From the NCBI RefSeq assembly GCF_002007605.1, contig NZ_CP019799.1, positions 3,202,001 through 3,266,000 on the forward strand: 64,000 nt of DNA, in the 5' to 3' direction. This DNA comes from Cellvibrio sp. PSBB023. GTDB lineage: Bacteria; Pseudomonadota; Gammaproteobacteria; Pseudomonadales; Cellvibrionaceae. Made by a program: the position numbers and the translations under genes. Shown here one piece after another: positions 42,580 to 54,500 of this stretch (position 1 is its first letter; every line of letters starts with the position of its first letter). The notes below the pieces were generated by a model. The model searched no databases. It was given only the letters and a program-made list of their open reading frames with translations, and had not been told where the DNA came from.

Positions 42580-45128
42580 ATCTGCCCAATCCAATAAAAA
42601 AACAGGGCATTAAACGCCTGACCGCCGAGCGCGATGCGTTTGATTTTTCCCGCTTGCGGGAACAAGGTGTCGCCCAGTTACAGGAATTGGCGGGCGATAT
42701 CTGGACGGATTACAACTTGCACGATCCAGGCATTACCATTCTGGAACAATTGTGTTTTGGTTTAACGGAACTGAGTTATCAAAGTAAAAAGCCCGTTGCG
42801 GATTATCTTGCCAACGAGCGCGGCCATATTGAATATCACCAATACGCGCTATACAAACCGCAGGATATTTTTCCGACTCGCCCGGTGACCATAGAGGATT
42901 ATTGCAAACGCATTTTGGATGAAGTGCCGGAAATCGATGCCGTGCACATAGCTACGGTTGATGAACCGGGGCGTTTTGGTGCCTGCCTCTACGATATTTC
43001 CCTGACCTTGTTACAGCCGCTCACAGGCCCCGAATATAGCGACGACTATAAGCATCAGGTAAAACAAAAAGTCGCCCGCGTGTATGCGGCCAATCGCAAC
43101 CTTGGCGAGGACATTTATCGCATCCATATTGAAAATAGTCGCCCGTGTTTTTTAAAAGGCGTTATTGAGACAAACGGTGCGCGCAATACCGCCGATATTT
43201 ATGCCGATGTTTTTTTTCTGGTTGCCCGAAAAATTTCATCCGATATTCGCATAGAGCGTTACGAAACACTGGCGCAGCAACAGGATTTGGAAACTATTTT
43301 TAATGGCCCGCTCACACGCCACGGCTATATTGACAGCGAAGGCCTGAACAACCCGAACCCGGGCAAAGCACTGGATGAACTCAATGCACTGGTAGCCGCT
43401 GTTGAGGGTGTCAACAAGGTGTATCACCTGGAACTGGTTGATGCAACCGGCGCAAGTCTGGATGGCGATGCCTTAACGGAAGATTCCTACTTTTTAAAAT
43501 TCCCGCAAAACCTGGCCCAGCAAGCCTGGATTAAAATTGATTTTAACCCCGGCAAAACCACAAACTCACAAGGAGTGATGAAAGGCGGCAGCAACCTGCA
43601 GGAAAAGTTGATGGCAGAAGCCCAGCGCGCCTTACAGAAACTGGAATTTGAATACCGCGCCTTTCGCAATAATAAAACCGATACCAGCCAATTTGTGGTG
43701 TTGCCCCAAGGTCGGCAGCGGCATTCAGTGGCGTATTATTCGGTACAACATCACTTTCCTAATGTGTATGGCATCAACGCAGCGGGCGTACCGCACTATG
43801 AAACGGCAGAGCGCAAAATGCAGGCGCAACAGCTCAAAGCCTATTTGTATCCCTTTGAGCAGTTAATGGCGAACATGCAAGCCCACTTGCATAACTTGCA
43901 AGCATTATTCAGCCTGCGCGAAACACCCAACCAGAGTTATTTTTCCCAATTTCTCGATAACCACCATATTCCAAACCTGGTGGCGCTCTATAAAGATCCG
44001 GCCACCCAACTGGACAATATCCAAGCAATCCAGGCTGACTACGACCCGGCGTTTGATCGCAAAAGCCGCGCGCTGGATACCTTACTTGCACTCTATGGCG
44101 AAACCTTTTCGCAGGAGGCACTGCTGCATTTTAATTACTATCACCAGGAACAGCCGGACTATTGGGCCATTGATAATAAAATCCGGTTTTTATTGCATCT
44201 GGTAGAAATCAGCCAGCATCGTCAGGGAGCAGTGAATACCAGCCAACCACAGTGGCAAACCAGTAACCTCAGCAGTTTGCATAAAAGAATAAATATTTTA
44301 TTGGGCATCCAGCAGTTGGATAATCTAGTGCCGCTCAGTCATTGTTTTACCCTGAATAATATTCAACTGGTGCCAGATGACGTACTTTGCAAAAAAAGTG
44401 CTTTCCCAGCAGGCGATGCGACAGAAGCAGTGCCTTATTTAAATGAACAGCAACAACAGCGAATCCAGGGATGGACCTATACGCCCAATAAACAACTCAC
44501 CCTTTGCCCAACCATGATTCGCGAGGGAACCAATATAGATGCTTATTGCCTGCGCGGAAAAGATGATGCAGTTACAGTATATTTTTACTCCCGCCCCAAA
44601 AATATCTGGACGGCATTAAAACAATTTCCGGAAAAATCACAAGCGGTGGCCTATGTTCATAAATTTAAAAAAATCATTACTGATTTAAACAGTAATGCAG
44701 AGGGGTTTTATCTACTCGAACATATTTTGTTGCGCCCGCGTAAACGCGCTAGCGCCGAAAAGGTAGAGGACTTCACCCAACCATCAGACGAATTTTTTCA
44801 TGGCCGGATCAGTTTTATCTTTCCCAACTGGACAGCCCGTTTCGCCAACCCGGCATTTCGTCAATTTGCAGAAAAAACCATCGCCAACCAATTACCTGCA
44901 CATATGTTTCCGCAAATCTATTGGCTCGATCAAACGCAAATGCTGCAGATGGACAAGCTGTATCGACCCTGGTTAAGTGCATTGGAACAGTATGAAAGTG
45001 CCAGATGCAGCGAAACGCCTCCGGATGACACTCAATTGGATAACATGGCAAACGAGGTGGATACACTGGGATTAAAACTACGTGACTGGCTTGAACAACA
45101 CCCGGCCAGCATGGACTATTGGGTGTAA
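42576..45128 (+). CDS. eCIS Afp12-like baseplate protein
   Basis: An 850-aa baseplate wedge protein. WTDYNLHDPGITILEQLCFG (about residues 45-64) and the following LTELSYQ are the standard opening of Afp12 proteins, and RPVTIEDYCKRILDEVPEID matches the next block. The middle contains a long variable region and the C-terminus (LPAHMFPQIYWLDQTQML) is shared by the family. It forms wedge heterodimers with the Afp11-like protein. It overlaps the 114-aa gene by four bases and is followed after three bases by the tape measure gene. Confidence 0.85.
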   Translation: MNLPNPIKKQGIKRLTAERDAFDFSRLREQGVAQLQELAGDIWTDYNLHDPGITILEQLCFGLTELSYQSKKPVADYLANERGHIEYHQYALYKPQDIFPTRPVTIEDYCKRILDEVPEIDAVHIATVDEPGRFGACLYDISLTLLQPLTGPEYSDDYKHQVKQKVARVYAANRNLGEDIYRIHIENSRPCFLKGVIETNGARNTADIYADVFFLVARKISSDIRIERYETLAQQQDLETIFNGPLTRHGYIDSEGLNNPNPGKALDELNALVAAVEGVNKVYHLELVDATGASLDGDALTEDSYFLKFPQNLAQQAWIKIDFNPGKTTNSQGVMKGGSNLQEKLMAEAQRALQKLEFEYRAFRNNKTDTSQFVVLPQGRQRHSVAYYSVQHHFPNVYGINAAGVPHYETAERKMQAQQLKAYLYPFEQLMANMQAHLHNLQALFSLRETPNQSYFSQFLDNHHIPNLVALYKDPATQLDNIQAIQADYDPAFDRKSRALDTLLALYGETFSQEALLHFNYYHQEQPDYWAIDNKIRFLLHLVEISQHRQGAVNTSQPQWQTSNLSSLHKRINILLGIQQLDNLVPLSHCFTLNNIQLVPDDVLCKKSAFPAGDATEAVPYLNEQQQQRIQGWTYTPNKQLTLCPTMIREGTNIDAYCLRGKDDAVTVYFYSRPKNIWTALKQFPEKSQAVAYVHKFKKIITDLNSNAEGFYLLEHILLRPRKRASAEKVEDFTQPSDEFFHGRISFIFPNWTARFANPAFRQFAEKTIANQLPAHMFPQIYWLDQTQMLQMDKLYRPWLSALEQYESARCSETPPDDTQLDNMANEVDTLGLKLRDWLEQHPASMDYWV

Positions 45129-45131
45129 AAC

Positions 45132-48100
45132 ATGCACACACTCACACACCCTGTTACTGCAGATAAGCCTACTGGCGATCAATGGCGACGCCATTATCAC
45201 CAGATTGGTGATATCACGGTTGACATGGTGTTTAGCAATGATTCACTTGCGCGACGCGAACAAGAAAGCCTGGCAGATTGGTTGAGCCGCGAATTATTGC
45301 CCGCACTGGATGAACTCTTCTCCTTCGCAGCACCAGGTGAGCAAATCATTCGCTTTGAGTCGTTAGAATTTGATTTTGGCAATTTACCGGCCAGTGATTA
45401 TCGCCAAATTATTCGCGAACAGTTGCTGCAAAAACTGGCTCGCCTGATTAACGAAAAACAATTGCCTCTCACAGTACAGCGTGAAGAGCGATTATTGGTT
45501 AATCACACGACTGATGCCGCCTTGGCGTTACAACATTTATTGCATTACCTACAGACTGGCCAGTTTTCTGCGCAGCTAACCACCACAAACGCTCACGCAG
45601 TATCCACAGACAGAAAATTGCATCAGCAATTACTGGATTCCCTTGTGGATATACAGCAAATCGCCACTCAATTGCGAGCCCTGCCCAAACGCAACCTGTG
45701 GGTGACGCGTCTGCTGAAACAATTTTCCGAACGTCACCGGGTAGCACTCCTGCGCCAACTGGCACCGGGACAGGTGGCCTTAGCATTGGCATTATTGGAT
45801 CTATTGCAATTATCTGATAGACAAACACTCTCGCATCACCAGGATTGGCAAATTACCGCAACATGGCACAGCTTGTTTGAGATTGCATTGGATGCTCCGA
45901 CCTTAATCAATAAAGAATGGCTGGCCGCCCTAATTAAAAAAATGGTTGCCAGTACGCAAACCGATGAGCTGAGATTACTGCACACATTAATTGCACATGG
46001 CTCCTCAATCCTACTGAATTCGCCAATCACACGGGGCTCCCCAGATTCCGAGCATGCCAATACTACGCTGCACCAGCATTGGCAGCAGCTCAAGGTAATG
46101 GCGAGTGAATTATTAGAAAAAAATAATCCGCCAGTTAATAACAACAATCCAGTAGTTACGCATGACGAGAAAAAGCATCATGCTAATGACGAAACGGATA
46201 ACAAAACAGAATTGACTGACACTCAGTCACTGTCCATACAACAGCGACTGGCGAGTATATTAATTGCGGGCGATGCTATTGCACTGGTGCAACAGTGGCC
46301 ACAATTATTGCAGTACCACAAACCCCTGTTAATTGCTGGACTGAAACACTATTTAGTCAAGGCTGAATTGCGCAACCAATTACTGCATAAATTGCCGGTG
46401 GATTTTATCCCGCAGCTGCTGATGCTATTGGCGCCCGCCAGTCAATCTTTGCTGACTGCATTTGCACATCAGCAAGCGCAATATAATGCGTTACTAGAGG
46501 GCCTGAAAAAAAAATCGGCTATTGCTAATAGACAATCACAAGAATCAATAACCGATAACGCACTTACTACTGCCGAATGGTTGCGCAGTATTTATGGGAT
46601 TATTGCTACCCACTTGTTTAACGCTCCACTGGAAAATAACGGAGAGCCGTTTGCCTTTGTTGCAACAGAAAACCTGTTACATGAAATAACTGCCCGATTT
46701 ACCAATCAACACAATCTTGTTGCTAGCGAATTGTATGAACTCTGGAAGCCTTTGTTCGATAACAAAATAGATGGCTCTACATTCGATGACTCAGCAACAA
46801 GTTCAACCTCGAATCAGACACCAGCAGGAACTGATCCAGCAAAAACTAATCCATCAGCAACCTACACCGACTCCGCTTCAATCCAACAGCGTTTGGCAAG
46901 CCTGTTAATTGCGGGTGATGCAACGGCGTTAATGCAGCAATGGCCACAATTACTCTCGCATCACAAACCCTTATTAATTGCTGGGCTGAAACATTATTTG
47001 TTCAAGGCCGAGTTGCGTCAGCAGTTATTACTTCGCCTGGCGGTGGATTTTATCCCGCAATTGTTGGGGGTATTGGCACCTGCCAGTGAAAGACTCTTAT
47101 CCGTATTTATGCAGCATGAAGCACAACTGGATGCCTTGGCAAAATATCTGGCGGATCGCAATCACACTGCTGCCGGCTCGCCGTCTCATCTAGCAATCAA
47201 TCAAATAATCAATCAGACAACTAATCAAAAAACCAAGCAAACGCCTGCTAATACTCAATGGCTACGCGCTATTTATGAAATTATTGCTAATCTTCTGTTC
47301 ACTAGTCGCCCAACAGATAATAGCGACGCAATTGTATTTTCCTTCACCGGAAAAACCTTATATGCCATCACTGAACACTACGCCAATCAACAAAATATAC
47401 CCGCTGCCGGGCTGTATGAATTATGGGAACCTTTATTTAACGGGCAATTAGATATTGATCCCATCGACAACATTGAACATGCACCCACAATAAACACTAC
47501 GCCGATTGATAGTGAAAACAATATACAACTGCCTGTAACTGCAGAGCAGCAACTCAACCAGCTATTTATAAATGCAGACATTCATGAATGGCGCAGGCTT
47601 TGGCCAGACTTGCAGCACAGGCAGCGCAAGGCAGCACGCATAACCATACAGCGACATTGGTTTAAGGCGGATATTCGTCAACCACTGATACAGAAATTAC
47701 CCTTGCCGTTTATTCAGGACATACTCTTACTAATAGCGCCAGCACTTAATAACTTGATACAAACACTGATTCAACAACAGCCGCAGCTAATTGCTGAAGC
47801 ACGCAGCCTTTCATCAAGCTCTGTATCCAGTGGTTTGAATGCTTTACGAGGTGAAAATTGGTTACGAGCATTGTTAAATCTACTGTCTGATGTAATTCCT
47901 GTTCCTGCCAATAATTCGAGTAATGCTGCAATTATTTCCATTCCATCGCCCATGCAGTTGGTGGAGGAATTGGCTAGAGACTATGCACGCAGGGAAAACT
48001 TACCAACAGATGCACTGGCTTTTATTTGGCGCCGTGTTTTTGAATCTGCCAACAGTAATACGCTTGATTCCAGCGATAGAACTTTTACTTCTTCTGCTAC

Positions 48101-50138
48101 CCCCAGCGACACTACACAACTGCATAGCAATCCATCGTCTGCGGTTGACAGTAAACCCTTCGTCAATATCGATTGGCAGCAGAAAACAGCCAATGAGTTA
48201 TTCGATTGGTGCCTGATTTTAAAAACAAGCAGTCATCTTCGCGCAAGCTTACCCAAAGACACGGATTTATTAAGGCGTTTGATTCATAGTTTTATTAGCC
48301 AAAGCCCTGCGTTTTCTGCAGATTTTCGCGATGTTTTTTTGTCCAGCATTGAGACTTATGCGGCACAAACAACCCAAACTACTTACTTTTTAAGCCAGCT
48401 GCTATTCAACTTGATCGACGGCCAGCTCATTGATTTTGAAACACTAGTGCAGGATTCAAACCCGGCGCTGGCCAGCCACACACAAGAGCACGCACTGCGC
48501 CAACGCACGGCTATTGATACTGGCATCAACACACCAGAAAACCATTTGCAAGAAATCCATCGACAAGAAAAAAACGAAATAAAAACTCCAAATCACACTG
48601 AAGAAGCCAGGGAGAATTCATATCAAGCAGCAGATGAAAATCACATTGAACAACGTATGAATCAACTCTTGCAGGAGTTGCTGTCACAGCAGATCGATCC
48701 CTTTGGCCTTCACATGAGTCCGAATTACTGGCAGCGATTAGTCGCACAGTACTTTTATCGCGAACATGCAACATCGAACACTCATCACGAATTGCTTCAG
48801 GCAATCCGTGAACAAGCGAGCAGCGCGGTTAATATCCATTATTTCTACCAACAGATAATGCATGCTTTGGTACACCAACAACCACTGGATCTGGAGCATT
48901 TTGCGCTTAGCCCTGCACGCGATAATACCGTCAAGCCAACAGCAAGATATGTGCAAGATCCTCTTGTAACACTGGCAGACAGTGAAGCAATGCAAAGCAT
49001 TCACTTACCGATACAAGATGTCCGCACGACGGAGAAAACAACACCCGAGACATTAGGGAGCGAAGATATTGTGCAACAACCCACACTAAGCCTGGAACAA
49101 TTACTGCTGAATAACGACACACCCGGCACCGAGCAATTGCAACAATTACAGCAACATGTGAATTTATTGTTGCAGCATTACACACCAGGACGTGCGCAGG
49201 AGTGGCTGTCGTTATTACGCAATAACCAAGCGGCCGCTCAATTGATTCAATGGGTTCCCGCGCATTTATTGCATCAGATTGTATTGCGCTTACATCCGGG
49301 ACCGTTTACAGCATTGGAACCACTGGTAAAGCTGGCGACAGATGCACTGGCGCTCCTCCTCCCCAAAGCCGACCCATTGATGATCAAGCAGGCAAAATGG
49401 GAATTTATTTTTAAGCAACTATTTAATACAAGTGCATTGCTTGATGCCACTGAATTATTAAAACGCTGCTGTGAATACCTAGCGCAGACAGCGGGCCTGA
49501 GCGATACACAGCGCCTGGTGCAGCTGGCGGAACGTCGCCTTGCCTTATTAAAACCGGTTGCAACACAGCGACCAAACATGTCGCTTGATGAGGACAATAA
49601 AAATACTGAGCCCGCACTTAATTTTGATGCAGGTATGCATTTGAATAATGTGGGGCAAGTGCTCGCTGCTCCCTTCTTGCCGCGTTTGTTTACCATGCTG
49701 AATTTAACTGTCGATGGAAAATTTATTCACCCGGAGGCGGCTGATCGCGCCATTCATTTGCTGCAATTTATGGTGACCGGCCAAAGTCAAACAGCGGAAT
49801 ACGAATTAACCTTGAATAAAATTTTATGTGGCGTCAGTACCAGTATGCCTATTAGTGAAGGCATTGATATCACTGAGCAAGAACAGACCATTATCGAGCA
49901 AATGTTGCAAAGCATGATTCAACACTGGCGCGCATTGGGTTCAACTTCTATCGCCGGTTTGCGCGAAACTTTTTTGCAGCGTCAGGGCTGGCTGGTATTG
50001 GATGACGAATACTGGCGACTAAAAGTGCAAGAGCACACATTTGATATGTTGCTTGATCGACTGCCCTGGAGCATTTCCTTAATTAAGCATTCATGGATGG
50101 ATAAACCCCTGCGCGTCTCCTGGCGCGAGCAATCGTAA
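45132..50138 (+). CDS. eCIS tape measure protein with internal repeats
   Basis: A 1668-aa contractile injection system tape measure protein. The N-terminus (HYHQIGDITVDMVFSND, then LPALDELFSFAAPGEQIIRF and LEFDFGNLP) and the C-terminus (GSTSIAGLRETFLQRQGWLV, then FDMLLDRLPWSISLIKHSWM) match the two conserved ends of the family. Between them are three repeats of about 180-190 residues (about 366-545, 581-772 and 802-973), the first two nearly identical in long stretches (LASILIAGDA/LASLLIAGDA; KPLLIAGLKHYL in both). The protein normally sets particle length, so repeat expansion may lengthen the particle. Helical throughout, low complexity between repeats. Confidence 0.85.
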   Translation: MHTLTHPVTADKPTGDQWRRHYHQIGDITVDMVFSNDSLARREQESLADWLSRELLPALDELFSFAAPGEQIIRFESLEFDFGNLPASDYRQIIREQLLQKLARLINEKQLPLTVQREERLLVNHTTDAALALQHLLHYLQTGQFSAQLTTTNAHAVSTDRKLHQQLLDSLVDIQQIATQLRALPKRNLWVTRLLKQFSERHRVALLRQLAPGQVALALALLDLLQLSDRQTLSHHQDWQITATWHSLFEIALDAPTLINKEWLAALIKKMVASTQTDELRLLHTLIAHGSSILLNSPITRGSPDSEHANTTLHQHWQQLKVMASELLEKNNPPVNNNNPVVTHDEKKHHANDETDNKTELTDTQSLSIQQRLASILIAGDAIALVQQWPQLLQYHKPLLIAGLKHYLVKAELRNQLLHKLPVDFIPQLLMLLAPASQSLLTAFAHQQAQYNALLEGLKKKSAIANRQSQESITDNALTTAEWLRSIYGIIATHLFNAPLENNGEPFAFVATENLLHEITARFTNQHNLVASELYELWKPLFDNKIDGSTFDDSATSSTSNQTPAGTDPAKTNPSATYTDSASIQQRLASLLIAGDATALMQQWPQLLSHHKPLLIAGLKHYLFKAELRQQLLLRLAVDFIPQLLGVLAPASERLLSVFMQHEAQLDALAKYLADRNHTAAGSPSHLAINQIINQTTNQKTKQTPANTQWLRAIYEIIANLLFTSRPTDNSDAIVFSFTGKTLYAITEHYANQQNIPAAGLYELWEPLFNGQLDIDPIDNIEHAPTINTTPIDSENNIQLPVTAEQQLNQLFINADIHEWRRLWPDLQHRQRKAARITIQRHWFKADIRQPLIQKLPLPFIQDILLLIAPALNNLIQTLIQQQPQLIAEARSLSSSSVSSGLNALRGENWLRALLNLLSDVIPVPANNSSNAAIISIPSPMQLVEELARDYARRENLPTDALAFIWRRVFESANSNTLDSSDRTFTSSATPSDTTQLHSNPSSAVDSKPFVNIDWQQKTANELFDWCLILKTSSHLRASLPKDTDLLRRLIHSFISQSPAFSADFRDVFLSSIETYAAQTTQTTYFLSQLLFNLIDGQLIDFETLVQDSNPALASHTQEHALRQRTAIDTGINTPENHLQEIHRQEKNEIKTPNHTEEARENSYQAADENHIEQRMNQLLQELLSQQIDPFGLHMSPNYWQRLVAQYFYREHATSNTHHELLQAIREQASSAVNIHYFYQQIMHALVHQQPLDLEHFALSPARDNTVKPTARYVQDPLVTLADSEAMQSIHLPIQDVRTTEKTTPETLGSEDIVQQPTLSLEQLLLNNDTPGTEQLQQLQQHVNLLLQHYTPGRAQEWLSLLRNNQAAAQLIQWVPAHLLHQIVLRLHPGPFTALEPLVKLATDALALLLPKADPLMIKQAKWEFIFKQLFNTSALLDATELLKRCCEYLAQTAGLSDTQRLVQLAERRLALLKPVATQRPNMSLDEDNKNTEPALNFDAGMHLNNVGQVLAAPFLPRLFTMLNLTVDGKFIHPEAADRAIHLLQFMVTGQSQTAEYELTLNKILCGVSTSMPISEGIDITEQEQTIIEQMLQSMIQHWRALGSTSIAGLRETFLQRQGWLVLDDEYWRLKVQEHTFDMLLDRLPWSISLIKHSWMDKPLRVSWREQS
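46227..48050. repeat. Three internal repeats in the tape measure gene
   Basis: Three direct repeats encode about 180-190 residues each, beginning near 46227, 46872 and 47535. Each starts with an I-x-Q-R/L-L helix, passes a P-L-L-I-A-G or equivalent and ends W-x-P/R-L/V-F. Copies 1 and 2 are also highly similar at DNA level, pointing to a recent duplication; copy 3 is diverged. Confidence 0.75.
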
Positions 50139-50156
50139 CAATATCGGGATAACTGC

Positions 50157-51530
50157 GTGAATAACCCTAACCTAATAGCGATGAGCCATAACAATGCCGC
50201 CAGCCTGGAGCGCGAACTCCAATGGTTTGCCGAGGTATTGAACCTGCGCTTTACCCACTATTTTGGCTCACCTGACATTCAAGCCAACACCGCCGATATT
50301 CGCACCCTGACCCCACCGGATATCAGCGCCGACACATCCAACTATGCAGGCCTGGTGCGTGATTACAACATGGGTTTTGATGAGCGCCTGTTATTTATTT
50401 TGTGTTTGATTCCCCATGTGCGACCACAAGCGCTGGATATTTTTTTCACCCAAAGCCAGATTACCGGCCGCAGCTATACCGAATTTGGCGGCTGGCGCGG
50501 CAAGGCGCACAGTGGTTTTTTGCCCACGGCAGAAACGGCGGTATTCCTATTGGCAGGGCAAGATTTGCAACTGCGGTTTGCTGCGCTGCAATTATTTGAT
50601 GAGCAGCATTATTTTTTAAAACAACGACTGATCAAACTGGAACATCAAGCCGCCGGTGAGCCATTTTTAAATGCCACTATTTCGGTGACAGCAGAATACC
50701 TGCACTGTTGCACCCACGGACAGGTGCATAAACCGGATTACAGTGTCGAATTCCCGGCCAAACTGATTACCAGTAAATTGGATTGGTCAGATCTGGTGTT
50801 GTCACAAGATGTGATGGAAGAGATAGATCACCTGCATACCTGGCTGAAACAAGGTAAGAATCTGGTTAACCACTGGCAATTGGAAAAAACTGTCAAGCCA
50901 GGTTATCGCAGTTTATTTTTCGGGCCACCGGGCACCGGCAAAACCCTCACCGCAACCTTGCTTGGTGCCAGTGTCGGCGTGGATGTGTACCGTATCGATT
51001 TATCCATGGTTGTGTCCAAATACATAGGCGAAACGGAAAAAAATCTGGCGGGTGTATTTGATCAAGCAGAAAATAAAAACTGGATTCTATTTTTTGATGA
51101 AGCCGATGCCTTGTTTGGTAAACGCACCCAAACCAGCAGCTCCAATGACCGCCATGCCAATCAGGAAATTTCCTATTTATTGCAGCGCGTGGAAGATTTT
51201 CCCGGTGTTGTCATACTCGCCAGTAATATTAAAGCCAATATAGATGAAGCCTTTGCGCGCCGCTTTCAATCCATTATTTATTTTCCTTTGCCCGATGAAG
51301 TAGAGCGATTGCGATTGTGGAAAAACTTATTTCCCAATACCCAATTGCTCGCTGACGACGTAAACCTGCCAGCGCTGGCAGAAAAATATGAACTCTCCGG
51401 CGGCTCACTAACCAACGTAGCCCGCTATGCCGCGATTCGCGCAACCCGAATGCAACGAAATAAAATTGAACATGCTGATTTGTTGCAAGGTATCAACAAA
51501 GAACTTCTCAAGGAGGGGCGCACGCTCTAG
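50157..51530 (+). CDS. eCIS AAA+ ATPase (Afp15-like)
   Basis: A 457-aa AAA+ ATPase. The N-terminal about 210 residues (LERELQWFAEVLNLRFTHYF) are the eCIS-specific domain; the C-terminal half has Walker A FFGPPGTGKTLTATLLG, Walker B WILFFDEADALFGKR, sensor 1 VVILASNIKANIDEAF and arginine fingers in the R-R-F stretch. Its Afp15/PVC15 homologue is needed for particle assembly, probably by loading cargo or remodelling the tail. The start is taken as GTG at 50157, with GGGA nearby; the ATG at 50181 is possible. Confidence 0.92.
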   Translation: MNNPNLIAMSHNNAASLERELQWFAEVLNLRFTHYFGSPDIQANTADIRTLTPPDISADTSNYAGLVRDYNMGFDERLLFILCLIPHVRPQALDIFFTQSQITGRSYTEFGGWRGKAHSGFLPTAETAVFLLAGQDLQLRFAALQLFDEQHYFLKQRLIKLEHQAAGEPFLNATISVTAEYLHCCTHGQVHKPDYSVEFPAKLITSKLDWSDLVLSQDVMEEIDHLHTWLKQGKNLVNHWQLEKTVKPGYRSLFFGPPGTGKTLTATLLGASVGVDVYRIDLSMVVSKYIGETEKNLAGVFDQAENKNWILFFDEADALFGKRTQTSSSNDRHANQEISYLLQRVEDFPGVVILASNIKANIDEAFARRFQSIIYFPLPDEVERLRLWKNLFPNTQLLADDVNLPALAEKYELSGGSLTNVARYAAIRATRMQRNKIEHADLLQGINKELLKEGRTL

Positions 51531-51536
51531 CTGACT

Positions 51537-54500
51537 ATGACTTTTGCTACATCGCTAAGATCGCTTGCACTGCTGTTAGGTTTCTTGCTGCCGCTTTGCG
51601 CAGCAGCACAAAACCTGCCTGAAGGTGCCACCGCGAATAAGGACAAATGCCTGGGCTATGAATTGCCTTATAAAAAATATTCGCGTGCACAAGTAACCCG
51701 TATTCAAGCGGATCTGTTCCAGATTTATCAGGAAGATCCCGAATGGAAAGCAGCGGCCAGTCAACGCGGTCAGCCACTTAATGACGGCTATATGGGGCCC
51801 ATTACCTGGTCGTGGATGCAGCGTTTTTGTGGTCATTTTGCGCTGGCTCAGGCGGCAGATATTGTCAGTGAATTCCCGGCACGCTTAACTGCTATCGCAG
51901 GGTTTGCCCAACAACGCCCAACGGAAGTAACACAATTAGTTAGCAGGGAGTTTGCTGTCTGGAGTGTAAATCACCACACGGCTTGTACCTTGAATACCCA
52001 GGACATTCTCTATCGCGGTAGCGATGCACAGCTGCTACAGCTCTTGCTCTGCTACCAGGACAGTGTAAACCCACCCCCGACTATAGAACCCAGCCGAACT
52101 ACGGCGACTAAAGTAGATCCTCACCGTTTATACGTGCTCCGGGAAGAAGATTTTGTAGCACTGGAAAAACCGGAAGCATTAGTAGAGTGGGTAAAAAAAC
52201 TGATCGATAAACCCTTTGCAGATGAAGCCAGCGCTGCTCTTGCTATTAATGATTTATTAAAAGACCAGACAGAAGAATGGCGTAATCAAATACGCGAGCA
52301 GATTATTGCCAAGCTGACACCACAGAATACTTATCAATTAACGGATGGAATTCTTGAATCACTGTTTAAATCCGGCATTGGCGATGCATTATTTGTCGAA
52401 TTGAAAGCCGTACCGCAAACGGTGTACACCACAGAAGAAAGTTTTAAAGCGGTTATCCGTGCGGCAATAGAAAAAGCCAGTGCCGCGGAAATATCAGCGA
52501 CTACTACCAACCCTGCACCCTCCGGTGAAGGGCAAGCACCTGTTAATTCTACGGTTGATAATCCAGCAAACATTCAATCCAGTGCCAGCCAATCCAGTAC
52601 CAGTCAATCAAACACAATTCAAACAAACACTAGCATTCAAAAAAATCAGGCTAATTTGCTACTGATTGTACTGGCCAGTAAGCAAAAAAGCCTATTGCTC
52701 ACGGAGGAATCGGCACAGAGTATTATTAGTACCATTCCCCATTTCCCGCCCCGGTTAATTCAATTGTTAAGGGTATTAAAAGATATCGAATACCCGGAGG
52801 GTGAGTTGTTGCACTATGCCGTGCAAAATAAATTGATTAAGGGTTTATTAATTTGCAAAGTAGATAAACCCAATACCCTGGATATTAATATTGATCGTTT
52901 GAGCCCTACGGAAAAAGAGGAACTGCGAACAGAATTAGCCACTATTTTTCCATCCAGCGTAACAGAATCAACTGACTTACCTATTTGCAATGAGACGCAC
53001 TATCAAAATATTCAACGCGAATACAACCAGTCGTTGCGCGGCGCTATTGAGCAAGTGTACAGCGAACCCATGCCGGAATATAACGCACTGGATATTCAAT
53101 GGAGTGGCGATGCCTGCGGTTGTGTACCCAAGGAAATTGCTACAACGGCCTATGGTATTTATCCCTATTGGCACACCACAGAAACACCGCAAAAATTTGA
53201 TTTCAGTACATTTTCCCGCGTTGCCTATTTTGGTTTAAGCGTAAATAACAACGGTCATCTGGTTCAAATTAATGCTAAAAATCAGGCGCAGACTCTAGCC
53301 CATAGCCATACAGAATCCAATAAAGCGTTTATATCCACCGCGCGCCGCTATGGCAGCAAAGTGGATTGGATTATCGAAAAGGATTGGAGTGAATACAGTA
53401 ACGAAGCTATTGATTCCAGCACCGCACCGCTGGAAGCGGTTCTTAATAACCTGAAGTTAAATATAGTGACATTGTTGGCTACACCGCTAACAGACGTCGA
53501 ATCTGTATTGAGGCCCTACCTCAGTTTGGGCATTGCCGCCCAACCAACCAATGGCGACGGAGTGACCTTGTATTTCAAAAACTTCCCTACCTCCGATGCT
53601 GCCAAAAAAATATTTGAATCCTTCTTTAATAATTTGAAACAAGAATTAAAAGTGCTGGCGGAAAAGCGTGATAGCTTTCACCAGAATAAAAATAGAATTT
53701 ATGTCAACCTGCTTATAAAACAGGATGAATTTACTGCCGATGAAGGTGTTTTCACCAGCATTAATATTGACCAACTACTGAATACCCAACAATTAGTGGA
53801 TAGAAACCTATCGCAAATTGAAATGCAGGATGAGGTGCAATCTGTGGTTGTTCTTATGCTGGAAGAACCTTATTACAGTGCACTGGATGAGATCTATGCC
53901 CTGACATCTGGCACCAGTCGCGCACTCATTATGCCGATGATGATTGCCAACTATGCCGACATGAATAAGCGCGAACAACGCGACGCCATGAGAAAAGGTA
54001 TGGCAAGTGACGAGCGGTTTAAAAAATTGGCCTATATCCATGAGAGTTTTGGTGGCGGTGCCTTTTGGCCAATCACCACTTGGGATAAACCGGGTTACGA
54101 AGGCTTTAACGATTATGTCGCCACCCATTTTGCTCCCGGCTATTCGGAGTCGGGCTGGAATGAAAAGCTCTGCGCCTATCGCTGGCAATTAATCAGCATT
54201 ATGAATATCTGGTTAATTGTGGCCATTATTTTTGTACTGATTGTTTTTTATATTTATCCACAAAAATGCAAAAGATTACCACCTTATATCGACTGGCTAT
54301 CCAAACCCGCTACTGTGGTGATATTGCTACTGCCACCCATTGCGCTCTGGGATTATCTTTTACTTGTGGATAAACAATTTCCGTTTTTCAGTTTACCCAG
54401 CCTGCTGTGCCTATCCCTGATAGGGCTTGCTGTGTGGGCAGGCATTGATTCCATTAAGGAATTAAAAAAGGTCAAACCTAACCGTAATTTATTGCAATAC

